Shown here in pieces: positions 1 through 13,400 of a DNA stretch of 64,000 bases. Location of the stretch: the NCBI GenBank assembly GCA_029747015.1, contig JAKOGI010001250.1:124001-188000 (forward strand), written 5' to 3'. This DNA comes from Carnegiea gigantea. Taxonomy: Eukaryota > Streptophyta > Magnoliopsida > Caryophyllales > Cactaceae. The translations under genes were made by a program, and so were the position numbers. The notes below the pieces were generated by a model that was given only the letters and a program-made list of their open reading frames with translations, ran no database searches and was not told the origin of the DNA. Numbering within the stretch: the first letter of the stretch is position 1; each line of letters opens with the position of its first letter.

Positions 1-238
1 ATGGATTCATCAACAAGACGCCTGAATCATGAACTGAAACAAGAAAGCACGCATCATTTAGGCATTTGCATCAGCCGAAACAGTATTCTCAGAACACCCA
101 AATTACACCCTAAACAGAAACAGTCTAATTGGCTACGAAGACAATGAAATTTACAATGCCCACTTCATTAACACAATGGATTCATCAACAAGACGCCTCA
201 GTCATGAACTGAAACAAGAAAGCACACATAATACTGGC

Positions 239-246
239 ATTTGCAT
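239..246 (+). promoter_or_regulatory. Octamer motif ATTTGCAT (example; in most monomers)
   Basis: ATTTGCAT is the reverse complement of ATGCAAAT, the classical POU-domain octamer. It lies at monomer positions 64-71. In a sub-family of monomers the fourth base is C (ATTCGCAT), which breaks the octamer and creates the CENP-B-like form described at 2337. Binding is not shown by the sequence. Confidence 0.45.
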
Positions 247-371
247 CAGCCGAAACAGTACTCTCCAAGCATCCAGTTACACCCTGAAGAGAAAAAGTCC
301 AATTGGCTACCAAGACAATGAAATTTACAATGCCCACTCCATTAACGCAATGGATTCATCAAAAAGACGCC

Positions 372-378
372 TGAGTCA
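372..378 (+). promoter_or_regulatory. AP-1/GCN4-type motif TGAGTCA (example; one per monomer)
   Basis: TGAGTCA is the exact core recognised by AP-1/bZIP proteins of the Jun-Fos/Gcn4 type. It sits at monomer positions 23-29 and is present in the great majority of copies. Typical damaged forms are TCAGTCA, TAAGTCA and TGAGTTA. Whether any protein binds it is unknown; a 7-bp match can be chance, but the array multiplies it several hundred times. Confidence 0.5.
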
Positions 379-444
379 TGAGCTGAAACCAGAAAGCACA
401 CATAATACAGGCATTTTCATCAGCCCAAACAGTATTCTCTAAAC

Positions 445-3066
445 ACCCAAATTACACCCTAAATAGAAACAGCCTGATTAGCTACCAAGACAATGAAATT
501 TACAATGCCCACTTAATTAACACAATGGATTCATCAACAAGGCGCCAGAGTCATGAACTGAAACAAGAAAGCACGCATAATACAGGCATTCGCTTTAGCC
601 GAAATAGTATTCTCTAAACATCCAAATTACACCCTAAACAGAAGTAGTGTGTTGGCTACCAAGACAATGAAATTTACATTGCCCACTTCATTAACACAAT
701 GTATTCATCAACAAGATGTCTGAGTCATGAACTGAAACAGGAAAGCACACATAATACCGGCATTTGCATCAGCCAAAATAGTATTCTCTAAACACCCAAA
801 TTACACCCTAAACAGAAATAGTCTAATTGGCTACTAAGACGATGGAATTTGCAGTGCCCACTTCATTAACACAATTGATCGATCCACAGGACGCCTGAGT
901 CATGAACTGAAACAAGAAAGCACACATAATACAAGCATTTGCATCAGCCAAAACAGTATTTTCTAAACACCCAAATTACACCCTAAACAGAAACAGTCTA
1001 ACTGGCTAACAAGACAATCAAATTTGCAATGCCCACTTCATTAACACAATGGATTCATCAACAAGACGCCTGAGTCACAAACTGAAACAAGAAAGCACAC
1101 ATAATACAGGCATTTGCATCGGGTGAAACAGTATACTCTAAACACCTAAATTACAGCCTAAACAGAAACAGTTTAATTGGCTACCAAGACAATGAAATTT
1201 ACAATGCCGACTTCATTAACACAATGGATTCATCAATAAGACGCCTGAGTCATGAACTGAAAGAAGAAAGCACACATAATACAGGCATTCGCATCAGCCG
1301 AAAGAGTATTCTCTAAACAGCCAAATTACACCCTAAACAAAAACAGTCTAATTGGCTACCAAGACAATGAAATTTACACTGCCCACCTCATTAACGCAAT
1401 GGATTCAACAACAAGATGCCTGAGTCATGAACTGAAGCAAGAAAGCACACATAATACAGGCATTTGCATGAGCCGAAACAGCATTCTCTAGACAGCTAAA
1501 TTACACCCTAAACAGAAACAGTCTAATTGGCTACCAAGACAATGAAATTTACAATGCCCATTTCATTCGCAGAATGGATTCATCCGCAAGATGCCTGAGT
1601 CATGAACTGAAACAAGAAAGCACGCATAATATAGGCAATTGCATCATCGAAACAGTATTCTTCAAACATAGAAATTACACCCTAAACAGAAACAGTCTAC
1701 TTGGCTACCAAGACAATGAAATTTACAATGCCCACTTCATTAACACACTGGATTCATTAACAAGACGCCAGAGTCATGAACTGAAACAAGAAAGCACACA
1801 TAATACAGGCATTTGCATCAGCCGAAATAGTATTCTCTAAACATCCAAATTACACCCTAAACAGAAACAGTCTAATTGGCTACCAAGACAATGAAATTTG
1901 TAATGCCCACTTCAGTAGCACAATGGATTCATCAACAAGACGCCTGAGTCATGAACTGAAACAAGAAAGCGCACATAATACAGGCATTCGCATCAGCCGA
2001 AATAGTATTCTAGAAACTTCCAAATTACACCCTAAACAGAAACAGTCTAATCGGCTACCAAGACAATGTAATTTACAATGCCCACTTCATTAACACAATG
2101 GATTCATCAACAAGAGGCCTGAGTCACGAACTGAAACAAGAAACCACACATAATACTGGCATTTGCATCATCCGAAACAGCGTTCTCTAAACACCCAAAA
2201 TACACCCTAAACAGAAACAGTCTAATTGGCTACCAAGACAATGAAATTTACAATACCCACTTCATTAACACAATGGATTCATCAACAAGACGACTGAGTC
2301 ATGAACTGAAACAAGAAAGCACACATAATATAGGCATTCGCATCAGCCGAAACAGTATTCTCGAAACATCCAAATTACACCCTAAACAGAAACAGTCTAA
2401 TCGGCTACCAAGACAATGAAATTTGCAATCCCACTTCATTAACATGACGGAGTCATCAATAAGACGCCTAAGGCATGAACTGAAACAAGAAAGCACACAT
2501 AGTATAGGCATTTGCATCAGCCGAAACAATATTTTCTAAACACCCAAATTACACCCTAAACAGAAACTGTCTAATCTGCTACCAAGACAATGAAATTTAC
2601 AATGCCCACTTCATTGACACAATGGATTCATCAACAAGACGCCTGAGTCATGAACTGAAACAAGAAAACGCACATAATACCGGTATTTACATCAGCGGAA
2701 ACAGTGTTCTCTAAACACCCAAATTACACCCTAAACATAAACAGTCTAATTGGCTACCAAGACAATGAAATTTACAGTACCCACTTCATTAACACAATGG
2801 ATTCATCAACAAGACGCCTGAGTCATGAACTGAAATAAGAAAGCACACATAATACAGGCATTCGCGTCAGCCAAAACAGTATTCTCTAAACACCCAAATT
2901 ACACCCTAAACAGAAACAGTCTAATTGGCTACCAAGGCAATGAAATTTGCAATGCCCACTTCATTGACACAATGGATTCATCAACAAAACGCCTGAGTCA
3001 TGAACTGAAATAAGAAAACACACATAATACCGGCATTTGCATCAGCTGAAACAGTGTTCTCTAAAC
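445..3066 (+). repeat. 15-monomer higher-order unit, first copy
   Basis: A block of 15 monomers (about 2622 bp) is followed directly by a paralogous copy. Shared diagnostic variants include an ATTAGCTACC monomer near 474, a GATGGAATTTGCAGTG variant at 841, an ACAAGACAATCAAATTTGC monomer near 1010, a CATTCGCAGAATGGATTC variant near 1564, and a GCATCATCCGAAACAG variant near 2165. Each has a counterpart 2591-2622 bp downstream. The borders were placed where this correspondence starts and the downstream copy begins; they are good to about one monomer. Confidence 0.75.
2337..2353 (+). promoter_or_regulatory. CENP-B-box-like 17-bp dyad (example)
   Basis: ATTCGCATCAGCCGAAA fits the spacing of the CENP-B box core nTTCGnnnnAnnCGGGn. 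TTCG, the central A and the CG match; the last two core bases are AA instead of GG, giving 7 of 9. TTCG and CGAA also form an inverted repeat around a 7-base spacer. Further examples are at 1287-1303 and 33688-33704. Most monomers have TTTG instead of TTCG. Functional binding is uncertain because the GG is part of the conserved core. Confidence 0.35.
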
Positions 3067-5650
3067 ACCCAAATTACGCCCTAAATAGAAACAGCCTAAT
3101 TAGCTACCAAGACAATTAAATTTACAATGCCCACTTCATTAACACAATGGATTCATCAACAAGATGCCAGAGTCATGAACTGAAACAAGAAAGCACGCAT
3201 AATACAGGCATTCGCATCAGCCGAAATAGTATTCTCTAAACATCCAAATTACACTCGAAACAGAATCAGTGTATTGGCTACCAAGACAATGAAATTTACA
3301 ATGCCCACTTCATTAACACAATGTATTCATCAACAAGATGTCTGAGTCATGAACTGAAACAGGAAAGCACACATAATACCGGCATTTGCATCAGCCAAAA
3401 TATTATTGTCTAAACACCCAAATTACACCCTAAACAGATATAGTCTAATTGGCTACTAAGGCGATGGAATTTGCAGTGCCCACTTCATTAACACAATTGA
3501 TCCATCAACAGGACGCCTGAGTCATGAACTGAAACAAGAAAGCACACATAATACAAGCATTTGCATCAGCCAAAACAGTATTTTCTAAACACCCAAATTA
3601 CACCCTAAACAGAAACAGTCTAATTGGCTAACAAGACAATCAAATTTGCAATGCCCACTTCATTAACACAAACTGAAACAAGAAAGCACACATAATACAG
3701 GCATTTGCATCGGGTGAAACAGTATTCTGTAAACACCTAAATTACAGCCTAAACAGAACCAGTTTAATTGGCTACCAAGACAATGAAATTTACAATGCCG
3801 ACTTCATTAACACAATGGATTCATCAAGAAGACGCCTGAGTCATGAACTGAAAGAAGAAAGCACACATAATACAGGCATTCGCATCAGCCGAAAGAGTAT
3901 TCTCTAAACAGCCAAATTACACCCTAAACAAAAACAGTCTAATTAGCTACCAAGACAATGGAATTTACAATGCCCACTTCATTAACGCAGTGGATTCATC
4001 AACAAGACGCCTGAGTCATGAACTGAAACAAGAAAGCACACATAATGCAGGCATTTGCATCAGCCGAAACAGCATTCTCTAGACAGCTAAATTACACCCT
4101 AAACAGAAATAGTCTAATTGGCTACCAAGACAATGAAATTTACAATGCCCATTTCATTCGCAGAATGGATTCATCCGCAAGATGCCTGAGTCATGAACTG
4201 AAACAAGAAAGCACGCATAATATAGGTAATTGCATCAGCCGAAACAGTATTCTTCAAACATGCAAATTACACCCTAAACAGAAACAGTCTACTTGGCTAC
4301 CAAGACAATGAAATTTACAATGCCCACTTCATTAACACAATGGATTCATCAACAAGACGCCTGAGTTATGAACTGAAACAAGAAAGCACCCATAATACAG
4401 GCATTTGCATCAGCCGAATTAGTATTCTCTAAACATCCAAATTACACCCTAAACAGAAACAGTCTAATTGGCTACCAAGACAATGAAATTTATAATGCCC
4501 ACTTCATTAGCACAATGGATTCATCAACAAGACGCCTGAGTCATCAACTGAAACAAGAAAGCACACATAATACAGGCATTCGCATCAGCCGAAACAGTAT
4601 TCTAGATACTTCCAAATTACACCCTAAACATAAACAGTCTAATCGGCTACCAAGACAATGTAATTTACAATGCCCACTTCATTAACACAATGGATCCATC
4701 AACAAGAGGCCTGAGTCATGAACTGAAACAAGAAACCACACATAATACCGGCATTTGCATCATCCGAAACAGTGTTCTCTAAACACCCAAATTACACCCA
4801 AAACAGAAACAATCTAATTGGCTACCAAGACAATGAAATTTACAATACCCACTTCATTAACACAATGGATTCATCAACAAGACGCCTAAGTCATGAACTG
4901 AAACAAGAAAGCACACATAATATAGGCATTCGCATCAGCCGAAACAGTGTTCTCGAAACATCCAAATTACACCCTAAACTGAAACAGTCTAATCGGCTAC
5001 CAAGACAATGAAATTTGCAATGCCCACTTCATTAACACGATGGAGTCATCAACAAGATGCCTGAGGCATGAACTGAAACAAGAAAGCACACATACCATAG
5101 GCATTTGCATCAGCCGAAATAGTTTTTTCTAAACACCCAAATTACACCCTAAACAGAAACTGTCTAATCTGCTACCAAGACAATGAAATTTACAATGCCC
5201 ACTTCATTGACACAATGGATTCATCAACAAGACGCCTGAGTCATGAACTGAAACAAGAAAACACACATAATACCGGCATTTGCATAAGCGGAAACAGTGT
5301 TCTCGAAACACCCAAATTACACCCTAAACATAAACAGTCTAATTGGCTACCAAGACCATGAAATTTACAATACCCACTTCATTAACACAATGGATTCATC
5401 AACAAGACGCCTGAGTCATGAACTGAAATAAGAAAGCACACATAATACAGGCATTCGCATCAGCCAAAACAGTATTCTCTAAACACCCAAATTACACCCT
5501 AAACAGAAACAGTCTAATTGGCTACCAAGGCATTGAAATTTGCAATGCCCACTTCATTAACACAATGGATTCATCAACAAGACGCCTGAGTCATGAACTG
5601 GAATAAGAAAGCACACATAATACAGGCATTTGCATCAGCCGAAACAGTAT
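3067..5650 (+). repeat. 15-monomer higher-order unit, second copy with a 31-bp deletion
   Basis: This block repeats the variant order of 445-3066. The GATGG variant sits at 3463 (offset 2622) and the CATTCGCAGAATGG landmark at 4165 (offset 2591). The 31-bp drop in offset is explained by a single deletion at 3667-3671. The match continues to about 5.6 kb, where a GAAATAAGAAAG variant at 5425 pairs with 2832. Part of the unit appears a third time from about 7.5 kb: the GATGG variant is at 7807, and the CATTCGCACAATGG landmark is at 8540, exactly 25 monomer lengths after 4165. Confidence 0.75.
3667..3671 (+). other. 31-bp intra-monomer deletion at a CACAA direct repeat
   Basis: The expected sequence from the CACAA ending one monomer to the CACAA before ACTG in the next is collapsed to a single CACAA, removing 31 bp including the usual ATGGATTCATCAACAAGACG stretch. 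The paralogous monomer at about 1040-1085 retains the full sequence. A short direct repeat at the breakpoint fits replication slippage or microhomology repair. This deletion shifts the phase of the array relative to an ideal 175-bp grid. Confidence 0.8.
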
Positions 5651-6365
5651 TCTCTAAACATCTAAATTACACCCTAAACAGAAACAGTCCAATTGGCTAC
5701 TATGATAATGAAATTTATAATGCCCACATCATTAACACAATGGATTCATCAACAAGACGCCTGAGTCATGAACTGCAACAAGAAAGCACACATAATATAG
5801 GCATTCGCATCAGCCGAAACAGTATTCTAGAAACTTCCAAATTACACCCTAAACAGAAACAGTCTAATCGGCTACAAAGACAATGTAATTTACAATGCCC
5901 ACTTCATCAACACAATGGATTCATCAACAAGAGGCCTGAGTCATGAACTGAAACAAGAAACCACACATAATACCGGCATTTGCATCATCCGAAACAGTGT
6001 TCTCTAAACACCCAAATTACACCCTAAATAGAAACAGTCTAATTGGCTACCAAGACAATGAAATTTACAATACCCACTTCATTAACACAATGGATTCATC
6101 AATAAGACGCCTGAGTCATGAACTGAAACAAGAAAGCACACATAATATAGGCATTCGCATCAGCCGAAACAGTATTCTCAAAACATCCAAATTACACCCG
6201 AAACAGAAACAGTCTAATCGGCTACCAAGACAATGAAATTTACAATGCCCACTTCATTAACACGATGGAGTCATCAACAAGACGCCTGAGTCATGAACTG
6301 AAATAAGAAAGCACACATAGTATAGGCATTTGCATCAGCCGAAACAGTATTTTCTAAACAGCCAA
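4500..6365 (+). repeat. 7-monomer local duplication (period 1225 bp)
   Basis: The rare GCATCATCCGAAACAG variant at about 4757 recurs at about 5982, exactly 7 x 175 bp later. The flanking monomers (CAATACCCACTTC after it, AATATAGGCATTCGC next) also match in order. A related monomer pair follows again 700 bp further on, near 6697. This is a smaller-scale expansion laid on top of the second 15-monomer unit. Confidence 0.7.
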
Positions 6366-7490
6366 ATTACACCCTAAACAGAAACTGTCTAATCCGCTAC
6401 CAAGACAATGAAATTTACAATGCCCACTTCATTAACACAATGGATTCATAAACAAGACGCCAGAGTCATTAACTGAAACAAGAAAGCACACATAATACAG
6501 GTATTCGCATCAGCCGAAACAGTATTCTAGAAACTTCCAATTTACACCCTAAACAGAAACAGTCTAATCGGCTACCAAGACAATGAAATTTACAATGCCC
6601 ACTTCATTAACACAATGGATTCATCAACAAGACGCCTGAGTCATGAACTGAAACAAGAAAGCACACATAATACCGGTATTTGCATCAGCCGAAACAATGT
6701 TCTCTAAACACCCAAATAACACCCTAAACAGAAACAGTGTAATTGGCTACAAAGACAATGAAATTTACAATACCCACTTCATTAACACAATGGATTCATC
6801 AACAAGAGGCCTGAGTCATGAACTGATACAAGAAAGCACACATAATATAGGCATTCGCATCAGCCGAAACAGTATTGTCAAAACATCCAAATCACACCCT
6901 AAACAGAAATAGTCTAATCGGCTACCAAGACAATGAAATATACAATGCCCACTTCATTAACACGATGGATTCATCAACAAGACGCCTGAGTCATGAAATG
7001 AAACAAGAAAGCACACATAGTGTAGGCATTTGCATCAGCCGAAACAGTATTTTCTAAACAGCCAAATTACACCCTAAACAGAAACAGTCTAATCGGCTAC
7101 CACGACAATGAAATTTACAATGCCCACTACATTAACACAATGGATTCATCAACAAGACGCCTGAGTCATGAACTGAAATAAGAAAAACACACATAATACC
7201 GGCATTTGCATCAGCCGAAACGGTGTTCTCTAAACACCCAAATTACACCCTAAACATAAATAGTCTAGTTGGCTACCAAGACAATGAAATTTACGATACC
7301 CACTTCATTAACACAATGGATTCATCAATAAGACGCCTGAGTCATAAACTGAAATAAGAAAGCACACATAATACAGGCATTCGCAGCAGCCGAAACAGTA
7401 TTCTCTAAACACCCAAATTACACCCTAAATAGAAACAGTCTAATTGGCTACCAAGGCAATGAAATTTGCAATGCCCACTTCATTAACACA
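6365..7490 (+). repeat. Ordinary satellite monomers between two higher-order blocks
   Basis: About six head-to-tail monomers, with AATATAGGCATTCGC and ATAGTGTAGGCATTTGC variants, link the 15-monomer copies to the next large block. A run of extra A occurs at about 7191 (GAAAAACACAC), a form also seen near 16490 and 29303. No non-repeat sequence is present. Confidence 0.7.
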
Positions 7491-10400
7491 AAGGATTCAT
7501 CAACAAGACGCCAGAGTCATGAACTGAAACAAGAAAGCACGCATAATACAGGCATTCGCATCAGCCGAAATAGTATTCTCTAAACATCCAAATTACACCC
7601 TAAACAGAAACAGTGCATTGGCTACCAAGACAATGAAATTTACAATGCCCACTTCATTAACACAATGTATTCATCAACAAGATGTCTGAGTCATGAACTG
7701 AAACAGGAAAGCACACATAATACCGGCATTTGCATCAGCCAAAATAGTATTCTCTAAACACCCAAATTACACCCTAAACAAAAATAGTCTAATTGGCTAC
7801 TAAGACGATGGAATTTGCAGTGCCCACTTCATTAACACAATTGATCCATCAACAGGACGCCTGAGTCATGAACTGAAACAAGAAAGCACACATAATACAA
7901 GCATTTGCATCAGCAAAAACAGTATTTTCTAAACACCCAAATTACACCCGAAACGGAAACAGTCTAATTGGCTAACAAGACAATCAAATTTGCAATGCCC
8001 ACTTCATTAACACAATGGATTCATCAACAAGACGCCTGAGTCACAAACTGAAACAAGAAAGCACACATAATACAGGCATTTGCATCAGGTGAAACAGTAT
8101 TCTCTAAACACCTAAATTACAGCCTAAACAGAAACAGTCTAATTGGCTACCAAGACAATGAAATTTACAATGCCGACTTCATTAACACAATGGATTCATC
8201 AATAAGACGCCTGAGTCTTGAACTGAAAGAAGAAAGCACACATAATACAGGCATTTGCATCAGCCGAAACAGTATTCTCTAAACAGCCAAATTACACCCT
8301 AAACAGAAACAGTCTAATTGGCTACCAAGACAATGAAATTTACAATGCCCACTTCATTAACGCAACGGATTCATCAACAAGACGCCTGAGTCATGAACTG
8401 AAACAAGAAAGCACACATAATACAGGCATTTGCATCAGCCGAAACAGCATTCTCTAGACAGCTAAATTACACCCTAAACAGAAACAGTCTAATTGGCTAC
8501 CAAGACAATGAAATTTACAATGCCCATTTCATTCGCACAATGGATTCATCCGCAAGATGCCTGAGTCATGAACTGAAACAAGAAAGCACACATAATATAG
8601 GCAATTGCATCAGCCGAAACAGTATTCTTCAAACATCCAAATTACACCCTAAACAGAAACAGTCTACTTGGCTATCAAGACAATGAAATTTACAATGCCC
8701 ACTTCATTAACACAATGGATTCATCAACGAGACGCCTGAGTCATGAGCTGAAACAAGAAAGCACACATAATACAGGCATTTGCATCAGCCGAAACAGTGT
8801 TCTCTCAACACCCAAATTGCACCCTAAACAGAAACAGTCTAATTGGCTACCACGACAATGAAATTTGCAATGCCCACTTCATTAACGCAATGGATTCATC
8901 AACAAGGCGCCTGAGTCATGAACTGAAACAAGAAAGCGCACATAATACAGGCATTTGCATCAGCCGAAACAGTGTTCTCTAAACACCCAAATTACGCCCT
9001 AAACAGAAACAGTCTAATTGGCAACCAAGACAATGGAATTTACAATGCCCACTTCATTAACACAATGGATTCATCAATAAGACGCCTGAGACATGAACTG
9101 AAACAAGACAGTGCACATAATACAGGCATTTGCATCCGCCGAAACAGTATCCTCTAAACACCCAAATTACACCCTAAACAGAAACTGTCTAATTGGCTAC
9201 CAAGACAATGAAATTTGCAATGCCCACTTCATTAACACAATGGATTCATCAACAAGACGCCTGAGTCATGAACTGAAGCAAGAAAGCACCCATAATTCCG
9301 GCATTTGCGTCAGCCGAAACAGTGTTCTCTAAACACCCAAATTACACCCCAAACATAAACAGTCTAATTGGCTACCAAGACAATGCAATTTACAATACCC
9401 ACTTCATTAACACAATGGATTCATCAACAAGACGCCTGAGTCGTGAACTGAAATAAGAAAGCACACGTAATACAGGCATTCGCATCGGTCGAAACAGTAT
9501 TCTCTAAACACCCAAGTTACACCCTAAACAGAAACAGTCTAATTGGCTACTAAGGCAATGAAATTTGCAATACCCACTTCATTAACACAATAGATTCATC
9601 AACAAGACGCCTGAGTCATGAACTGGAACAAGAAAGCACCCATAATACAGGCATGTGTATCAGCCGAAACAGTATTCTCTAAACATCCAACTTACACCCT
9701 AAACAGAAACTGACTAATTGGCTGCCAAGACAATGAAATTTATAATGCCCACTTCATTAGCGCAATGGATTCATCAATAAGACGCCTGAGTCATGAACTG
9801 AAACAAGAAAGCACACATAATACAGGCATTTGCATTAGCCGAAACAGCATTCTAGAAACTTTCAAATTACACCCTAAACAGAAACTGTCTAATCGGCTAC
9901 CAAGACAATGAAATTTACAATGCCCACTTCATTAACATAATGGATTCATCAACAAAACGCCTGAGTCATGAACTGAAACAAGAAAGCACACATAATACCG
10001 GCATTTGCATCAGCCGAAACAGTGTTCTCTCAACACCCAAATTGCACCCTAAACAGAAACAGTCTAATTGGCTACCAAGACAATGAAATTTACAACACCC
10101 ACTTCATTAACACAATGGATTCATCAACAAGATGCCTGAGTCATGAACTGAAACAAGAAAGCACACATAATATAGGCATCTGCATCAGCCGAAACATTAT
10201 TCTCGAAACATCTAAATTACACCCTAAATAGAAACAGTCTAATCGGCTACCAAGACAATGAAATTTACAATGCCCACTTCATTAACATGATGGATTCATC
10301 AACAAGACGCCTGGGTCATGAACTGAAACAAGAAAGCGCACATAGTATAGGCATTTGCATCAGCCGAAACAGTGCTTTCTAAACACCCAAATTACACCCT

Positions 10401-13400
10401 AAACAGAAACAGTCTAATCGGCTACCAAGTCAATGAAATTTACAATGGACACTACATTAACACAATGGATTCATCAACAAGACGCCTAAGTCATGAACTA
10501 AAACAAGAAAACACACAAAATACCGGCATTTGCATCAGCCGAAACAGTGTCCTCTAAACACCTAAATTACACCCTAAACATAAACAGTCTAATTGGCTAC
10601 CAGGACAATGAAATTTACAATACCCACTTCATTAACACAATGGATTCATCAACAAGATGCCTGAGTCATGAACTGAAATAAGAAAGCACACATAATACAG
10701 GCATTCGCATCAGCCGAAACAGTATTCTCTGAACACCCAAATTACACCCGAAATAGAAACAGTCTAATTGGCTACCAAGGCAATGAAATTTACAATGCCC
10801 ACTTCAATAACACAATGGATTCATCAACAAGATGCCTGAGTTATGAACTGAAATAAGAAAGCACACATAATACACGCATTTGCATCAGCCGAAACAATAT
10901 TCCATAAACATCCAAAGTACACGCTAAATAGAAACAGTCTAATTGGTTACCAAGACAATGAAATTTACAATGCCCACTTCATTAACACAATGGATTCATC
11001 AACAAGACGCCTGAGTCATGAACTGAAAGAAGAAAGCACAATAATACAGGCATTTGCATCAGCCGAAACTGTATTCTCTAAAGAGCCAAGTTACACCCTA
11101 AACAGAAACAGTCTAATTAGCTACCAAGACAATGAAATTTACAATGCCCACTTCATTAACACAATGGATTCATCAACAAGGGCCTGAGTCATGAACTGAA
11201 ACAAGAAAGCAAACATAATACAGGCAATTGCATCAGCCGAAACAGCATTCTCCAAACATCCAAGTCACACCCTAAACAGAAGCAGTCTAATTGGCTATCA
11301 AGACAATGAAATTTGCAATGCCCACTTCTTTAACACAATGGATTCATCAACAAGGCGCCTAAGTCATGAACTGAAACAAGAAAGCACACCTAATACAGGC
11401 ATTTGCATCGGCCGAAACAGTATTCTCTAAACATCCAAATAATAACCTAAACAGAAACAGTCTAATTGGCTACCAAGACAATGAAATTTATAATGCCCAC
11501 TTCATTAGCACAATGGATTCATCAACAAGATGCCTGAGTCATGAAATGAAACAAAAAAGCACACATAATATAGGCAATTGCATCAGCCGAAACAGTATTC
11601 TCCAAACATCCAAATTACACCCTAAACAGAAACAGTATAATTGGCTACAAAGACAACGAAATTTTCAATGCCCACTTCATTAACACAATGGATTCATCAA
11701 CAAGACGCCTGAGTAGTGAACTGAAACAAGAAAGCACACATAATACAGGCATTTGCATCAGCCGAAACTGTATTCTCTAAACACCCAAATCACACCCTAA
11801 ACAGAAATAGTCTAATTGGCGACCAAGACAATGAAATTTACAATGCCCACCTCATTAACACAATGGATTCATCAACAAGACGCCTGAGTCATGAACTGAA
11901 ACAAGAAAGCACGCATAATGCAGGCAGTTGCATCAGCCGAAACAGTATTCTCTAAACGCCCAAATTACACCCGAAACAGAAACTGTCTAATTGGCTACTA
12001 AGACAATGAAATTTGCAATGCCTGCTTCATTAGCACAATGGATTCATCAGCAAGTCGCCTGAGTCACGAACTGAAACAAGAAAGCACACATAATATAGGC
12101 ATTTGCATCAACCAAAACAGTATTCTCTAAACACCTAAATTACACCCCAAACAGAAACATTCCAATTAGCTACCGAGACAATGAAATTTACAATGCCCAC
12201 TTCATTAGCACAATGGATTCATCGATAAGACGTTTGAGTCATGAACTGAAACAAGAAAGCAAACATAATACAGGCATTTGCCTCAGCCAAAACCGTATTC
12301 TCTAAATACCTGAATTACACCCTAAACAGGAACAGTCTAATTGGCTACCAAGACAATGAAATTTACAATGGCCACTTCATGAATACAATGGATTCATTAA
12401 CAAGATGCCTGAGTCATGAACTGAAATAAGAAAGCACACATAACACAGGCATTTGCATCGGCCGAAACAGTATTCTCTAAACATCCAAATTACACCTTAA
12501 ACAGAAACAGCCAAATTACGTCCTAAACAGAAACAGCCTAATCGGCTACCAAGACAATGAAATTTACAATGCCCATTTCATTAGCACAACGGATTCATCA
12601 GCAAGACGCCTGAGTCATGAACTGAAACAAGAAAGCACACATAATATAGGCAATTGCATCAGCCGAAACAGTATTCTCCAAACATCGAAATTACACCCTA
12701 AACCGAAACAGTCTAATTGGCTGCCAAGACAATGAAATTTACAATGCCCACTTCATTAACACAATGGATTCATCAACAAGACACCTGAGTCATGAACTGA
12801 AACAAGAAAGCACACATAATACAGGCATTTGCATCAGCCGAAACAGTATTTTCTAAACACCCAAATTACACCGTAAACAGAAATTGTATAATCAGCTAGC
12901 AAGACAATGAAATTTGCGATGCCCACTTCATTAACACAATGGATTCATCAACAAGACGCCTAAGTCCTGAACTGAAACAAGAAAGCACACATAATACAGG
13001 CATTTGTATCCGCCGAAACGGTATTCTTTAAATATCCAAATTACACCCTAAACAGAAACAATCTAATTGGCTAAGAAGACAATAAAATTTACAATGCCCA
13101 CTTCATTAACACAATGGATTCATCAAAAAGGCGCCTTAGTCATGAACGGAAACAAGAAAGCACACATAATACAGGCCTTTGCGTCAGCCGAAACAGTATT
13201 CTCTAAACATCCAAATTACACCATAAACAGAAACAGTCTAATGGGCTACCAAGACAATGAAATTTATAATGCCCACTTCATTAGCACAATGGATTCATCA
13301 ACAAGACGCCTGAGTCATGAACTGAAACAAGAAAGCACACATAATACAGGCATTCGCATCAGCCGAAACAGTATTCTCGAAACTTCCAAATTACACCCTA

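Larger units (their letters stand above)
1..445 (+). repeat. Satellite segment paralogous to 17.66-18.1 kb and to 30.5-30.9 kb
   Basis: The first monomers carry distinctive variants: a TTTAGGCATTTGCATCAGC form near base 58, and an AGAGAAAAAG form at 288. The AGAGAAAAAG form recurs at 17951 and about 30764. The spacing to the first of these (17663 bp) is the same as between the GATGGAATTTGCAGTG variants at 841 and 18505 (17664 bp). The left edge of the window is therefore inside a larger repeated block, not at an array border. Confidence 0.75.

Noticed and set aside
2299..2529. Cysteine-rich, hydrophobic-looking reading frames on the minus strand (also 24331-24594 and 60593-60775).
   Set aside because: They are reverse-strand shadows of ordinary monomers that happen to lack stops. 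The paralogous monomers have stops in the same frame.
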